Assembly (NCBI GenBank): GCA_031763025.1
Contig: JASSKH010000010.1
Span: 3,467,901 to 3,531,900 of the forward strand
DNA from: Macrocystis pyrifera
Lineage: Eukaryota; Sar; Phaeophyceae; Laminariales; Laminariaceae
Direction of reading: 5' to 3'
Length of the DNA: 64,000 nt
The notes beneath the pieces are model-generated. The model did not search any database. It saw only the letters and a program-made list of their open reading frames with translations, and had not been told where the DNA came from. Position numbers and translations under genes: made by a program. Shown piece after piece: positions 35,191-48,060 of this stretch. Numbering within the stretch: position 1 is the first letter of the stretch; each line of letters begins with the position of its first letter.

Positions 35191-35686
35191 GGAGTAGGGA
35201 AATTTTACCCCGTTCCCCCGCAATAGTTTAGTGTGCAGTACGCGTAGGTTACAATAACGGCTTCGTCTTGTTTTTAGGAAGAATAGGGGAGGGGGGGGTG
35301 TTTCCTTATGCTACAGAGGATCTTATCCGCGGCCCCATCGTCGGGTTACGGGCAACTCTAAATTCTAGATATTGTTTCGGTACAGTCAATCACGCCGCTT
35401 TTTTTACAAATTGCGCTTAGGCCTTCGGCTGGTTCCTTAGCAGAGAACGGAGTGTACTGGCCTGCTGTTTCATCTACGTCAGCTCGTAACCGTCTCTAGA
35501 TTGGCTGAGCGCGCTTTCCCAACGTAGGCCCTCACCTCGATTGCTGCAGTGGTCGAAATTGGCCGAAATTCGGCATACACCAAACTAGACGAAAATGTAC
35601 CCTCAACACGTTTGTATTTAGCGGAACAATTCCACTTTGCTACTTGCAGACAGCTGTAGCCCCTCACAAACAGAAACAGCTCGTCC

Positions 35687-36160
35687 TTATGGGATGTGTG
35701 AGGGCCTCGGGTGAAACAGACTGCAGTCGTAGGTAGCCAGAAAGGACTCAAGAGATGCTTTCGTGCAATCAAAAATGCCGGTCAGCGGCACAAAAAAAGC
35801 CTTAAGATCGCGGAATGCTTCTCTTTGCGCTCCTTGCCCTGGTAGCATGGCTACAGCACCCATGAAATCACGGTTTGTACCAAACAATAGCTGGTTTTCT
35901 CGCCGATCGTCTGCACCAGGTAACTGGCGTACCTGAAAAACAGTGCGGGAACAGGTCATTCCCATGAGAGAGATATAGATACCTGGTAGAAGTTGTTGAT
36001 TTCCCAAACAGTCAAGAAGGGCATAGAATAACCCCTCGATTCTTAATGTCTCGCAACAGTTTTCTTGAACAGAAACAGTATATCTTGTTTGCATAGCCTT
36101 TAGTCTACTGTAGAGGTCTTCCGATTCCCTTGTAATTTTTGGCGAAACGCCTACTCTCAC
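35687..36160 (-). other. Unidentified 157-codon ORF
   Basis: Opens at ATG 36160 and is free of stops to 35687, with plausible composition (GLFYALLDCLGNQQLLPGIY, QREAFRDLKAFFVPLTG). It contains a TACCTGGTA motif, so part may be intronic or repeat-derived. No family recognised. Confidence 0.25.
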
Positions 36161-36785
36161 TCCGCCGTGGCCTTAACTCCTTTCGCACTGCACTGTACAA
36201 TAATATACTTTTGACTCTAAGTTCAAGTTTTCTGTTCCCACAACGGGAGTGCAGTCCTTAAGGGGGCTAAATCCCTTAAGGAAGTTAAATCCCTGTCTTC
36301 AAGGCGTAACCAGGGTCTCACGTAAGTTTGTACCCCACGAATGTTCAAGAGCTTCCCCCCACCTGCTGGTAGACTAGAGCTATGTGTCCAGAGGTCGTTG
36401 TTTTGACGACATGTAATATGATAGATCGGAGCACACGAAACAAAAGCAATAACAGCGTGTTCGAAGACGACCTGAGGTGGTGGATGACTTGCGCACAAGC
36501 CGCAGCGCCGACAAAAAAGCCGCGAACCAGACCACTGCCATCGAAATCTATGCAATGTGTGCGAGGAGTGCTTGCTTCATCCGTCGTCGGCTTTCAGAAA
36601 TGGTCAAGAATCGCTGTTTTGGTGTGTGGTCGTTTCGGTTCTCTCTGGCAAAAAAAATCGACATGGGTTTTCGATTAGGTGTGCTGTGGTAGGGTTAGCA
36701 CATTTGGACCACATAACTTGTGACTGGTTAGAATATCGTTAGAAAACAGTCACTGTACGTAGTGGTTACAAGCTTCCATACCTCG

Positions 36786-37060
36786 GACAAATAGATCATC
36801 ATCTAGATCATCTAGTTCTTCACCAACCTTAGTGAGAGGTTTTGCAAGGCCTACGTATACTGTGGTATCGATCCTAACCAGGGACCACGCGTTAGATCAC
36901 GCAGATTATACGGGTCCCACCCGGCAACACGAGCTACAATCATACTCGACCGGTAATGGATCTGCCTTGAAAGGTCTAGATCATCAAGCGCTAATCGATG
37001 ATGTGTCCGATTCTTCGTGACATGCCTAAGCCACCACGGGATTGGTCCCTGGGTTAAGAT
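36786..37060 (+). repeat. GATC-rich repeat G, copy 2
   Basis: AGATCATCTAGTTCTTCACC, TTATACGGGTCCCACCCGGC and AACACGAGCTACAATCATAC align with copy 3. Confidence 0.6.
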
Positions 37061-37545
37061 TTCGTTTCGTCTCTAAAATCAATCAGGTTTTGGCTGTGAG
37101 GTGTAAAAAAACTTCCTCAACAAGTGAGCAGCCTCTAAAAAAACACACACAGGTCCAACCCTATACCGCTGGCACGCGTCCGACGAAAGCGAACCTCCTC
37201 CCAAGGAGACGCCGATTAAGAGACCTCCTGCAGCGGCTAGAAAATGGAAGGTGTACGGGGAAACGTCGGCAGGCGTCGTGATTCAATATGTCAAATGTCA
37301 CATCATAGTCACGCCTGGAACATTTAGAGTTCATTTTGATGCCACCACGTGACATCGTTTCTGACATGACCTGACTGAAAATATTCGTACATAAAAATAC
37401 CTGTGCGTTTTCTGGTCACACCGCATCATGAGTGGGGTTGTCACCAGAGGTGTCTTCTTCAGGAAGCCCGGGACTCGATTCATCAACTTAAAAGTCGGAA
37501 GAATTTACGAAGTACATATGGAACACGCTTCGGCACCTCGACCAT

Positions 37546-37914
37546 TTACGTGCTGTTCCAAACAACCCGCGTCCTTGAGGCACTAATGTCTTCCTCGTTA
37601 TAAGTAATAGCGACAGGTAAAATCTGTAGTTTAGCGTTCGGGGGGTGTGCTGTAGTCAATAAAGAGTACGTGTGCCCGTTGTCATCGTGTTCAGCCGTAT
37701 TCCGTTTATCGTACTCGCTGGGATTTTGTTTCGTGGCGACAACATCAACCAAGACTACTGCCTGTAAAAAAATGAGAGGCCATGATATACGAAGTATGGA
37801 AACAATGGCCAGCACTTGACGGGTGTCCGACAAGAGTTCGGTGCCTGCAGACCCTGCACAAACCAGAATGAGTAATGCGTGAAACGTGTACACGGTCACC
37901 ACGATGAGATGCAT
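37546..37914 (-). other. Unidentified ORF, possibly an exon
   Basis: 122-codon frame with a hydrophobic start (FHALLILVCAGSAG) and a good internal acceptor (C/T-rich then TTTACAG at about 37764, before GCAGTAGTC), after which AVVLVDVVATKQNPSEYDKR has protein-like composition. No family recognised. It could be the end of a minus-strand gene whose upstream exons are the frames at 38.1-38.7 kb. Confidence 0.25.
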
Positions 37915-38112
37915 TTTTCATGGTTTCCTGAATCAACGCGGTTATGTTGTCCTTGAAAAAAACGAAAAAAAAAACGAAAACAGTTTAGGCGCCATCAGTA
38001 CTGAATATGTTTACACCAAGCCAAGTTGTATGATGATCGTGTAGCCTATCACCACAATTGTCCGGGGGTTCGTTTAGTGGCCAGCTTGTTTGTTTTCTGA
38101 GTGTGTAGATTT

Positions 38113-38683
38113 TTATATTAAATATGGCCTTTCCGAAACCGTACCGAATGCGATTTGAGGGATACCACTATGTACAGTCTGAGGGATCACCAGAGCACTT
38201 CTAGTGTCTGTCGAGGTTATAACGGCCGCGGCAGCCGCTTCCGCGGCTGATCTCTGCGAAAGTGTAGCCGTAGAAGCCGGGGCAGTAGTATTCGTCCGTC
38301 GTTCGGGGGTGTTATATACTGGCGTTGGCAATCTAGCCCCCAAACCCCGCAGACGGCCAGGTCTACAGTTGCTGGAGACATATAGGTCGCCACCCGAAGG
38401 CATGTGACGGTGTTGGTCTCGAGAATGTAGGGGGCGCCGTTGGCACCAACGCTATTACCGGGTCGTGCTCATCATCAGTGCTGTCGCACTCTTGTTCTCC
38501 GTTACCGTCGGCGTGCGTCGAGCGCGTCTTGGCAACGGAATTAGTTGGGTCGGACACAGGCATCAAGGCGTCCGAAATCGCTTTCGGGATGAATGCATGC
38601 GCCGCGGTCGGTGTAGTCACTAAAATCGTCGAACTCCTCGCTTTTTTCAGGCACGAGCAAAATCTGCTCCGTTTTCCTCTCAT
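38113..38683 (-). other. Two overlapping unidentified frames, possible coding exons
   Basis: Minus frames 38363-38683 (PKAISDALMPVSDPTNSVAK, acidic Asp/Glu-rich stretch) and 38113-38403 (Ala-rich) overlap and look protein-like in composition. They could be joined only by a frame change. No domain recognised. Confidence 0.2.
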
Positions 38684-39448
38684 AAGTTTCCATACTAAAG
38701 CACATTGGTTTTAATGTTAGACTGCTGCTTGTACTGGTTTTGGACTGCTGATAAGGTCACATTTTCATAAGTCATGCTTTCACGATCGTTGCTATACTAG
38801 CTTTCGACTGGTGACTACTGCGCCGGTTTTAGACTGGTAGGATGAGGGTCGAAAAAAAGAATTTTACGTTTGTGAGCCCCCAGGCTGAAGCCTGGAGAAC
38901 AGCAGCAGGCGAACTCGTTTAGTCACGCGTTCGAGTTCGAATGCAAAAGAGGCGTGCGTACGTGCGCAGCAACAGAATACTCATGCTACTGTGGGCTACC
39001 ACCGCTAGTAGATGACTGGTAAGAACTCACGCTTCATCGTGGTGGTCGCTATACCTTCGTCTCAAAATGGCTGACAACCGGATCCCCGTACCACTTGGGA
39101 GATAAAGGAAGAATGTTTACACGCAGCAAGAACAGCCGGCAGAACTCACGACGCTGCTCTTTTGTCTGTACGTCATCACAAAAATGATAGTAGGGACACC
39201 TGCTTCCTATATGTAGTTGGTCGTGGTGTTAGCCCAGTTTATTTATAGCTGTCCACGGCGAGACGTTTTCGGCGACTCGACAATGAGGAGGAGCAGGTGG
39301 CGATAGACCCATGTATCCCTTTTAAAATGAAATGCGTCCTGTACGTTATTTCGCTTTGTGCTTCGTCGCGTGGTACGCATTTAGCAAGTGCGTACGTGTC
39401 TTATGTACGCTAAAGGCGATGGGCACAGTGCTACCAGACGCCCCTCCC

Positions 39449-39982
39449 CACCCTGCCTACATATTATATAGGTGGAATTGGTGACACTGTAAAACATGCC
39501 GCTCGCTACGTGAGCTAGACAACCGGGGTATCGTTTTTTTTTTTGGCAGTCGGTCACAGCTGGCGATCGAGTTAGATCATTTGTGCGGGGTAAGGGGAAT
39601 GATAATATCACGTACCAGGTAGTGTTTATGGTAAGGCACCCACGAGGCAGCTACATAGGACCCCCACTGCTGTATCTAAAAGTGGCCACACCAGAAATTA
39701 CATTAACTCATTGAAGTTGTCGTCCACATGCGAAAGTCCGCCTCACAAGCGGTTCTTAGTAGGATGCAGCTCACCCATTCACGAGACTCGCCGAACACCT
39801 CACGGCGCTCCGCGCTTGGTACAAGCAATGTCTGCCTGGTCGGTGAAAACCCGACATGCTCCGTCCCGGCATTGTAGGGATGCGAGGGTCCATGGTCATA
39901 CGACTACGACCATGCATGATATCGAGTACTCCCCCCCCCTCCCCATCATACGACTACGGCCATGCATGATAATGAGTACACC

Positions 39983-40014
<32 letters not shown>

Positions 40015-40019
40015 ACCCC
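39449..40019 (+). repeat. RepA copy 8, near full length with doubled 3' end
   Basis: Runs from CCTGCCTACATATTATATAGG to a long C run (39979-40013). The last 45 bases (CATACGACTACGGCCATGCATG) occur twice, separated by a C tract, as if a second very short copy inserted at the first tail. Confidence 0.75.
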
Positions 40020-42282
40020 GCCTTCAATCGGGGGCTTCTATTATTTTATTGTTTCATACAACAAAGCGCATGCATATGAAACGTACCAGCCATCAAACGA
40101 GCCGGATACACGAAGTACACAAATAGTTGATACCAGGTACCAGGTATATTATACGTGGCGCACAGCAGCGTGGACGTACGAGACCCCACCAACTGTTCCC
40201 GAGGTACTGATACCACTGCTGGAGCAATACTATCGCTAATACTACTGTTGGTAGAATAGCTACGTTTCGTCCTGCAACAAATGGTGCAAAACAGAGGCAG
40301 GCGAGAGCATCAGCTTAGGTCCGTCCAGGTCGCAGCTCTAAATAGATTACATAGTACTACACTTGCGCCATATTTTTGCGCGCTCTACTCACCCCCCCGC
40401 CCTCTTTCAAAATACTCATCGAGCTTCCTCCGGGAGACGGGTGCTGCTGAAAACAAAATCCCTGGTTGGAAAACATCCTCGATACCGCTCCCACACCATT
40501 CGCACTTTCGCTCCTGCTAATCCTCTCCCGTCTACTGTAGCACAAAAAAAAACAAAACAGAGACACACACAAGCTGAACGCGGCGACACGCAAGGCTTGT
40601 TGTATACCTGGTATACCTCGTCAACACGATCTAGCACCCGCCGCCGCCACTGCATCCGCCGCCGCCGCAGCCACCACTATCGCTACGTACCACCCTGAGG
40701 AGGCCAATCCCACCTACTCACCCACCCACCCACCCACCCACCCACCCACCTACCTACCCACCCATTGGCCATCTATCGCATTTAGCACCAACAAGGCAAA
40801 CCAAGCAGATGAACACTTCACAGTCTGGCACATTCCTGCAAGAGATAAGGCTCCGTTCGAGGAGCAGCGGAACCGAGCCAGAACCAAATCAAACCAAACC
40901 GAAACATCAAACCCGCAATACGAGCTCGAGAACCCCTCTCACTACAACCACACCGGCGTTTCGGGGGCAATTTACTTGGAAATGGAGTGTGATAGTTTCT
41001 TCGGCAGGCATATAAAAGGGAGTCCGTCTGTTCCACACAAGGCAATACGCACAAAAAAAAAAGTACCATAAATAGCCGCTCCCGTCCCACACTTCTCCTC
41101 GTTGGTGTGAAAAATCCACGCATGAACCCCCCCCCCCTCCCCATCTCTCTGCCGCGATCGCTGAACTTCAAGCCACCTATGCATAGAGAGCTATATATAC
41201 TATATATACGGGATACATAAGTATCACACCAGGTGTGCATCTCTCTATACAAACGTGTATACTCCGTTGAGTGCTGCTCTTCAAGCGCTACGAAGTAGGA
41301 CAGGCCCCCAGAGGAATCTCTACAGGGGGCATCCTGGGTCGATCCCCGGGTTTCTCAAGTGGATAAACAAGCTCTCATGTTTTGCGATCGCGCGCCCCAT
41401 CGAATGCTTCTTCTTGCGACGGGCTCGGAGGGAGGCCCAGAAACCCAGGGTCCGCACGCCAGTCCGGATGGACAAAACAGCGCTGGTGCTTTCACTGCTG
41501 GTGTCCCTTTGAGGCGACGAAACCGAGAGCAGGCGTCACACTGAAATGTACAATAAAAATTCGTACGAAAAGCTCTTAAAATACCATAAAACAAAAAAAA
41601 GTTTCCGTCCGGAAACAATGGAGCTAACGTTTTGAAACCGAACAGATAAAAAACCGAAACGTTAGAATGTTAACAACACCCCCCCAACCCAGCCGCCCAC
41701 CCGGCTACCCACCCATCCCGGACCAACGACGAGCAGCACTCGGCGATGGCGCCTGTCTGTTAGTCCCGCTCTCACAGGAGGTGAGTACGAAAGCTGTAAA
41801 AACAAAATTCGTCGCGATCTGACGAGATTCGCGCTTGCATTCGCCACAGGTAGAGTCCGGACCTCCAGCCACGACGTGGCTTCTGGCTTCCAGAACCTCC
41901 CTGCCCCAGACGACAAGCCATGCATGTATGCTGACTGGCCGCCAAAGCCAAGAGTATCGTGCTCTGTGATCTGCGATCTGAGAAGCGCATCAAACCCTGA
42001 AACAAACAACCAAAATACAGCACGTGACGAATTTAAGGGGTAAATTCCTACTCTCTGACAGTGCGGTGTGACCACACAAACTTCTCCGCGTACTGCTTTG
42101 CCTGTATGGGGCAGAAACCATCAAATAAAATATAGTAAAAGGAAGCTTCACGTCAACCCAAACGACCCCGTTTGCTTCACCCCGAGTAGGGCAGATGATG
42201 CCACTTCCGCGCAAAAGTAGGTGACCTCGTTTCAGTCGTAACGATAGCACCACCACCACAACCACCACCAGCTACCGCCTCC
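40020..42282. other. Unassigned stretch downstream of the kinase gene
   Basis: Contains tandem TACCAGG units (40131-40146) and CCGCCG- and CCCA-rich simple sequence. A donor-like GAG|GTGAGTACG at 41770 on the plus strand is preceded by a frame open for at least 25 codons, too little to call a gene. Confidence 0.35.
40714..40763 (+). repeat. (CCCA)n microsatellite
   Basis: CACCCACCCACC repeats in an otherwise unannotated stretch. A CCGCCGCC-rich segment lies just upstream (40630-40675). Confidence 0.9.
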
Positions 42283-45200
42283 TTAACTCCACAAGAACAC
42301 CGCGTCTTTCAGAGCCTCCTCCGCGCTAGGCCTCGCGTTCACATCCTCCGTCAGCAGACGCTTCACCATCGTCAGCACGCCAGCAACGACAGCACTTTCC
42401 ACCCCCGCTCCCGCCCCTACCCCAACCACCGCCCCGGTTCCCACCCCGACCCCCATCCCCACGCCTGACCCAAGGCTTCGATTGTCTCCGCTGACGCCAA
42501 ACTCACTCCGGCCGCCCCCTGCGCCGCCGCCGCTGCCACCGCCACCACAGCCACCACCCCCAGCGCGGCTATCACTCCCACCGCAAACGCTGCCGGCCGC
42601 TGCGCGCACTCGGTCACCCGTGACAACCTCGTGCAAGATGCACCCCGCAGCCCACACGTCCACCGCGGGCCCCCAGGCCCGCCCCTCTCTGGCCTCGGGC
42701 GACAGGTAGGACGGAGTGCCCGCGGTTACTCCCGGAACCGCGTCGGCAGCGAACACGGCATTGCCTAGGTCAATGAGGCGTAGGTCGAAAGGGGGCGTGG
42801 AAGCTGCGGCAGAGGCTCTGCCGCCACCCCCAACCCCAACCCCAGCCCTGACCCCAACGCCCGAGAGCTGGCCGGGCGCCGTTCGCAAGGAGTCGGAGTT
42901 CGATGATGCTTGGGTTGGGGAGGGAGCGGGGACGGCGGCGGGGGGGGTAAAGGGCCACGTTCTCCGGCTTGATATCCGCGTGGATGAGGCCGACCGAGTG
43001 CAGGAAAGCGATACCCTGGGCGCCGGAGAGGTCAAGGGGGGGGGGGGCGGGGGTGTGGGTGTCGTTTGAGGGCGGGAATGGGGTGGGTTGGGGTTGGGTT
43101 GGGGTGGGGTGGAGTAAGGAGGAGTCGAGAAAATGACACATATCATGGACGTATACGTTATTGATGGATGGGGTCGGCCGGCTTCGGAGCTCAGGCGGCC
43201 TCGCGACCACGGTGGAGGCGTTGCAGTAGACAGTGGTACAAATGGATTATGCGAGACAGCACTTTCACTAGTGCGGGCCGTTGTATATGGTCCTGACGCG
43301 TCGGCGTCGTACGACAGACAGACAGCGGCGGCAGCGGCACCAGCAAAAGCAGTAACAGTAGCACACGGCCTTCAATCCCGCCGCTCGCGCCGCTATAAGT
43401 AGAAAGGGCGGCCACCATTACCGTCGCCGCCCATGCATACCGAACCAAAACCAAAAACGAAATATTAGCCTCAAAAACTAAAAGCATAAGTCATAACCGA
43501 AGTAAGAAATAAAACTAACTCCAACCCCTAAAAAAAATGAAAACCCCCAAAAAAATCTAACCCAACCTAAAAATCAAAACTAAATCCCTCCCCCCTCTTA
43601 AAACATCCCACCTTGAGGAGACCGCGAGCAAGCTCCACCAGTTCGCGAGCCCCCCACACCAAGGGCGGCGCGGACCTCTCGACCGCCCCCGCGCTCAGCG
43701 GCGGTAACCTTTCGGACATGGCTTCCCTAAGAGACACGCCTCCCCCGCGGAAAACTAGGCACACGTGGTCCACTCCGCCAATGGCCGACCGCCGGTAGAA
43801 CCAGGAGGCAAGCTCGGCGAATCGCGCGTGGGGCAAGCCGGCCTGTTCTCGCTTGACCTTGAGGAAGGCAAGGGTCTCGACTTCTCGCAGAGCGGCCCCC
43901 ATGCCGGATTCGCCGCCGGACATGACCTATAGATGGGCATGGATGTTTTGACGGGAAAACATGGTTGACGGCGGCGCTGGTTGACGGAAAGAGGCTAGGC
44001 TAGGAAACCGCGGTTTGACCCCCTTGACTGGCCGCTCCCTAAAACTAGTATGGTAAGGACAAAAACGGTCATCTAGCATCTTTGGTTATGATTGACAACA
44101 AAGATGCTATCATAAGGGACCGCGGTTTGACCGCTTGACTGACCGGTCCCCTACACAAAAAATAGTATATTAAGGCCCAAACTAGACTTTGACGCGCCCA
44201 AAATGATCGTTCTTCCGGTTGCCGGCGGCGATGGTAGACGGCAAAGGCGCTCAGAGACCGCGGTTTGACCCCTCTACTGACCATCCTACAGTGAAGCTGG
44301 CATAATAAGATCAAAAGAGGTCTCGGAGCAACCAAAACGACCAGTCTTGAAGCATATTTGGTTCACGGCAGCGATGGTTTGACGGCACACAGACTCGGAG
44401 ACCGCGGTTTGACCCCCTTGACTGGTCGGCCCACACACCTAAACTAGCATATTAGGGCCAAAAGAGGCCTTGACGCGCCCGAAATGAACGGTCGGGTGCA
44501 GCGGTGTCGGATGCGGCGGCGGCGGTGGCGAGTATCGGTGTTGTCGAACGATGCCGTGTCGCGTTAGAGCAGTCAAATCAATATCATGAATATATTGTGT
44601 GCTCGTACATGCTTACATCATAGGCTGCAAGGAAGGGATTGTGTTTCGGTATGTATGTGATATTTTTTGGTTGCGCAGGGTGCGGGAGGGACTTCATGCA
44701 ACAACTGCAGACGTTCTTGACTAATAGTGATTTTAGCACGGGGACGCACGGCTACTGCTGTCCCACCTCTGCTGTCATCGGTGGATCTAGACGTTGGGGT
44801 CATCATAGCCTATCGTGATACACGTGTACGTGGGCACTTGGTGTAAGTTTTAAGTTTGGACCGGAAAAAGCAAGAATTTCCAAATCGAAAACGTACTGCT
44901 GACTGACTCGTCATTATTCCGGACAGGCAACCATACACAGGATATATGTACCTGGTATATACCTGGGATAGATTAGTGTAGTGCGGGATTCCATTGTATA
45001 TTCGAAAAAAAAAAAAACGCCTGCGGCCTGCAGGCCATTCGGTCTTTTGACGTGGCTACCAACATACCTGGTACCCGTCCATGAAATACAGCAGTACTTG
45101 TGCATACCGCAAACATATCCCCACTCTAACGTGAAGTACCGTGCAAATATAACACTCAAGACTTATGCCAATGGAAACGCAAAATTCCCATAAAAAGTGT

Positions 45201-47107
45201 GAATTCCAAAGATTCCCGTTAGAAGTTTTCAGGTGCAGCTTGCTTCCAAACTTTGGGGAAACCCCAAATCATCAATTCTGGGGCCGATGTTGAGCCAAGA
45301 TCCGTTTCAGAAAAACCCAGGCAGACGTTTGGTTCGAAGCGGCGAGATTCCGAGTCCTCGACAGACATCGATCGTCAAAACCAACGTGTCAAGATTTCTG
45401 AACGGAGTGCGCTCTTTAGAGCCTGCGACCCACCCTAGAGTCACCGTGTTCACAAAATGGCCGGTGATATGTGTTGGGCGCTGGCCAGGCGTATGATAAA
45501 AAAAAATAATTGGCCTTTGGTGCACAAAACAGATGACAAGATCTCTCGACCCGTCTCGAATGGCACAAAATACCGGTAGGCTTTTTCTCAGGTTTGGGAG
45601 GACACCGCAAGACGCCGCCGACAAGCTCTCGTCCCCTAGACCATGAATCCACCTGCTATTTTCGAGGCCGTCTTCTATACCTGGTACTCGTTGGCTTTAC
45701 CCGCTACCAAGCGGGCTGGCCGTGGGCTGAGTACAAGTCGCTATCGAGCGTGTATCGTCGCACGAGCTGATTTTTCATCAGCGTGTTGACAAGCTGCAGC
45801 CGTTAGAAAAAAAAAAAAAAAAAAAGAAGAAGAAAGAAAAAATCAAACATTTCTTCCCTTTTTGGCCACAGCGGTGGTACGAGGATATATTTTCGGCTGT
45901 TCTTTGAAAGCAATCTTTTTGAAAGAAAACCTTTTGACTTCATGTTTCCATTGGCATACGTAGGTCGAAGTTATTAAACCCTTTTGGGGACTTCAGAGAG
46001 CAAAATTGACCTTGAAAAAAAAAAAAAAAAAAAAAAGTACTAGGTATCGATTTAGGCAACGGTCACCGCTGCGTGATTGGGAGGATGATATTCTACAACA
46101 TGGTGTCCAAGTTACAATGGTTGAATGCAAGGAGTCGTACGGCACGGGCGCAGCACGACCTCTCCACCCCTGCCTACTGCTTACATACTTATGGGCGCTC
46201 ACGCTGCTGCTTCATATACTACAAGTATAGACGGTTGATAACACCGAAAGAGTTATCGTTGTTTTGGTCGGCATCCCTCCCTCTAAAGGGGGGCCCAGCC
46301 ACCCACCCCCTGCGACGGATTTCAGAGCCGAGTTATTACGCCAGCAGTGGATAAGGATTGGGGCCACACACGCAACGAAAACGGTGGCTTTTGTTGGAAA
46401 GATCTCGTGTCGATGTATTTTCACAGACAGACACGCACCGCTCGGCGGTTTGCACCCCTCCCGATGTCGAGAAACTCGGCTTGGAACTACTCTGCACTCT
46501 GCACTCGTATACTGCTGGTATATCTTGCGTGTTTCACGGTGCTGCGACTGCCTAAAAGTTTGCACTACAGGGCATATCGTACTACTGACAGTAGATTCCG
46601 ATTCAAACACCCACCCACCAGACACCTCACCTTTACTGTTACTACGCGTGGACCATCATCCCCAGGCTTCCCCTCCACACCGGCCACCGCCGCCGCCGCC
46701 GTCGCCACCGCCGGCGATGCCTGCTGCTCTCGCTCGCACTCAAACACGACGCTGGAGATGCCCATGCCCCGCCTCTTGACGACTCGAAAGGGCACAGTCT
46801 TGCCGGACAGCGGGATGTTCATGGTGGACCCCTCGAGGCAGGATATGGAAAGATCGACGACCCCACTGCTCGTTTGGCGACCCTCCTCACTAGCGAAGGG
46901 GAGTTTTGGGGCTTTTGAGGCTATCGGACGAGTAGCAGAACCAGTAGCAGTTGTATTAATAGTTGCAGTCTCGGTGTCTCTGGCACCAACACCGCCACCG
47001 AGCGCAGCCACGCCGGGTACGGCGACAGCAGGGGGGAAAACGGGTTGAGTTGCTGTGTCGTCGCTGCTGTTGGCAGCGGCAGCGGTGGCGGAGAGGTGTC
47101 CACGCAC
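42283..47107 (-). CDS. Serine/threonine protein kinase, split gene
   Basis: Read right to left. The N-lobe exon (46631 to about 47107) has a Gly-rich loop (RRGMGISSVVFECE) and ends at VVTVK|GTGAGG. The next exon (43926-43612) opens with VM, giving VTVKVM (the VAIK lysine), carries the helix-C Glu in LREVETLAFL, and ends at LLK|GTGGGA. The last exon starts at 43015 after CAG with GIAFLHS, then HADIKPENV (catalytic Asp present, HRD Arg replaced, so non-RD), LIDLGNAVF (DFG is DLG), GTPSYLSPEA, DVWAAGC and LLTEDVNARPSAEEAL, with its stop at 42283-42285. A Gly/Val-rich low-complexity insert of about 80 residues sits between subdomains IX and XI. The frame changes by one base between KPEN and LIDLG, at or after an 8-base C run (42940-42947 on the plus strand): frameshift, sequence error, or a short intron. 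DIKPEN and DLGNA recall SRPK kinases, but GTPxYLSPEA is not CMGC-like. The true start is not certain; the first exon's frame is closed by a stop at 47150-47152. Confidence 0.75.
44004..44500 (+). repeat. Four-unit minisatellite in the kinase intron
   Basis: Units of about 115-146 bp start at 44006, 44122, 44252 and 44398 with ACCGCGGTTTGACC, then CTTGACTGGYCGG, ACTAGYATATTARGGCC and TTGACGCGCCC. The SacII-like palindrome CCGCGG marks each unit. The unit ends about 80 bp from the acceptor of the second kinase exon. Confidence 0.75.
46305..46490 (+). mobile_element. Element C copy 5, partial, in the kinase intron
   Basis: Shares ACACGCAACGAAAACGGTGG and CTTTTGTTGGAAAGATCTCG with the interior of copies 1 and 2; the arms are decayed. 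Confidence 0.5.
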
Positions 47108-47238
47108 ATCGTCCTCTTCTTCCGCTTCGTCGAACCAAGGCCAGTCTCTTCACAAGCAGCAGGAGGAGTAGCGGCTATGGAAGGGGTTGTAACAGAAGCA
47201 ACTTGCACGTCGTTTTCGTCCGTTTGCATGGGGTCCAA
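46921..47238 (-). other. Possible N-terminal extension of the kinase gene
   Basis: An overlapping minus frame begins MDPMQTDENDVQ and carries a basic KRKKR cluster, Pro/Ala/Thr-rich like a disordered N-terminus. It overlaps the first kinase exon in another frame, so it could join it only through an undetected splice or a frameshift. Base composition and lack of stops are the only support. Confidence 0.25.
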
Positions 47239-47754
47239 CGCTGCTGTCTGGTGCTGCCGACAGGCCGAGAAAAGCTGCGGCGCGGTGTTGACGGGGCCAC
47301 TGTTGAAGGAGAAGCCGCGTTCACCGATGGTCTGCGCTCGCCTTCGATCATGTTGGGAGATATAGCAGCGTGTAGCTGCTGTGTTGGAGCCTGAGAGACA
47401 GAGCTCAGAGCTGGAAGCAGGAACATGAGAAGACTTCGTATAGATAGTAAGGCGTACACCAAAAGGGACAAGAACATTGCAGAATCACGGCCGATTTCGA
47501 GAGCAGACCCACAGCAGAGCAGCCCACCGCCAGCACCTTCCTAGAGACAGCACCACCGCCAGCTGTTTGCAAGTGAGAGAGAAAACCGTGAAGATGAAGA
47601 AATCGCCTACTTGCGTTGGCGCAGTGATTGCCTTATGGGCAACAGGTAACCACGAAGTCACTTACCAGGCATCAGAGTATTCAGTGCTTCATGTCAAAGT
47701 TGAAGGTTTCGGTTTCGTAGAAGGTAAAACACCCCTCGGACACATCATGATCTA

Positions 47755-48060
47755 CAGCTGCAGCAATACTGTAGATCATCCACAGATAGATCATCTAGGT
47801 CTTCACCTGCTGCTGTGAGACGTTGTGCAGGATCTGCCTTATAAGGCAGATCCAACCCAGGAAGCATGTACTCGATCGTGTTGATTATATGGGTCCCATA
47901 CGGCGACACGAGCTACTGCTGTAGATCATACAAGATCAGACACAGATCCGCCTTGCAAGATCTACGAGCTAGACCATGGGAGTCGATGACCTGTCCGAGG
48001 TGTGAGAGGTTTCACATGTCAGATAGATCATGGATTGCCTCATCTGGAGTTGGTCGTACG
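47755..48060 (+). repeat. GATC-rich repeat G, copy 3
   Basis: AGATCATCTAGGTCTTCACC, GATTATATGGGTCCCATACG and GACACGAGCTACTGCTGTAG, the fullest copy at about 300 bp. Partial copies follow at 48515-48620 and 48795-48905. Confidence 0.6.

Noticed and set aside
35479-36160. Gypsy-type reverse transcriptase/RNase H remnant
   Set aside because: A loose resemblance in one segment (REAFRDLKAFF) but no catalytic motifs of RT, RNase H or integrase.
42830-42985. A roughly 100-bp intron (GTGGCC...CCAG) inside the kinase catalytic region
   Set aside because: Possible by phase, but far shorter than every other intron here and with a weak donor; a one-base indel in the C8 run is simpler.
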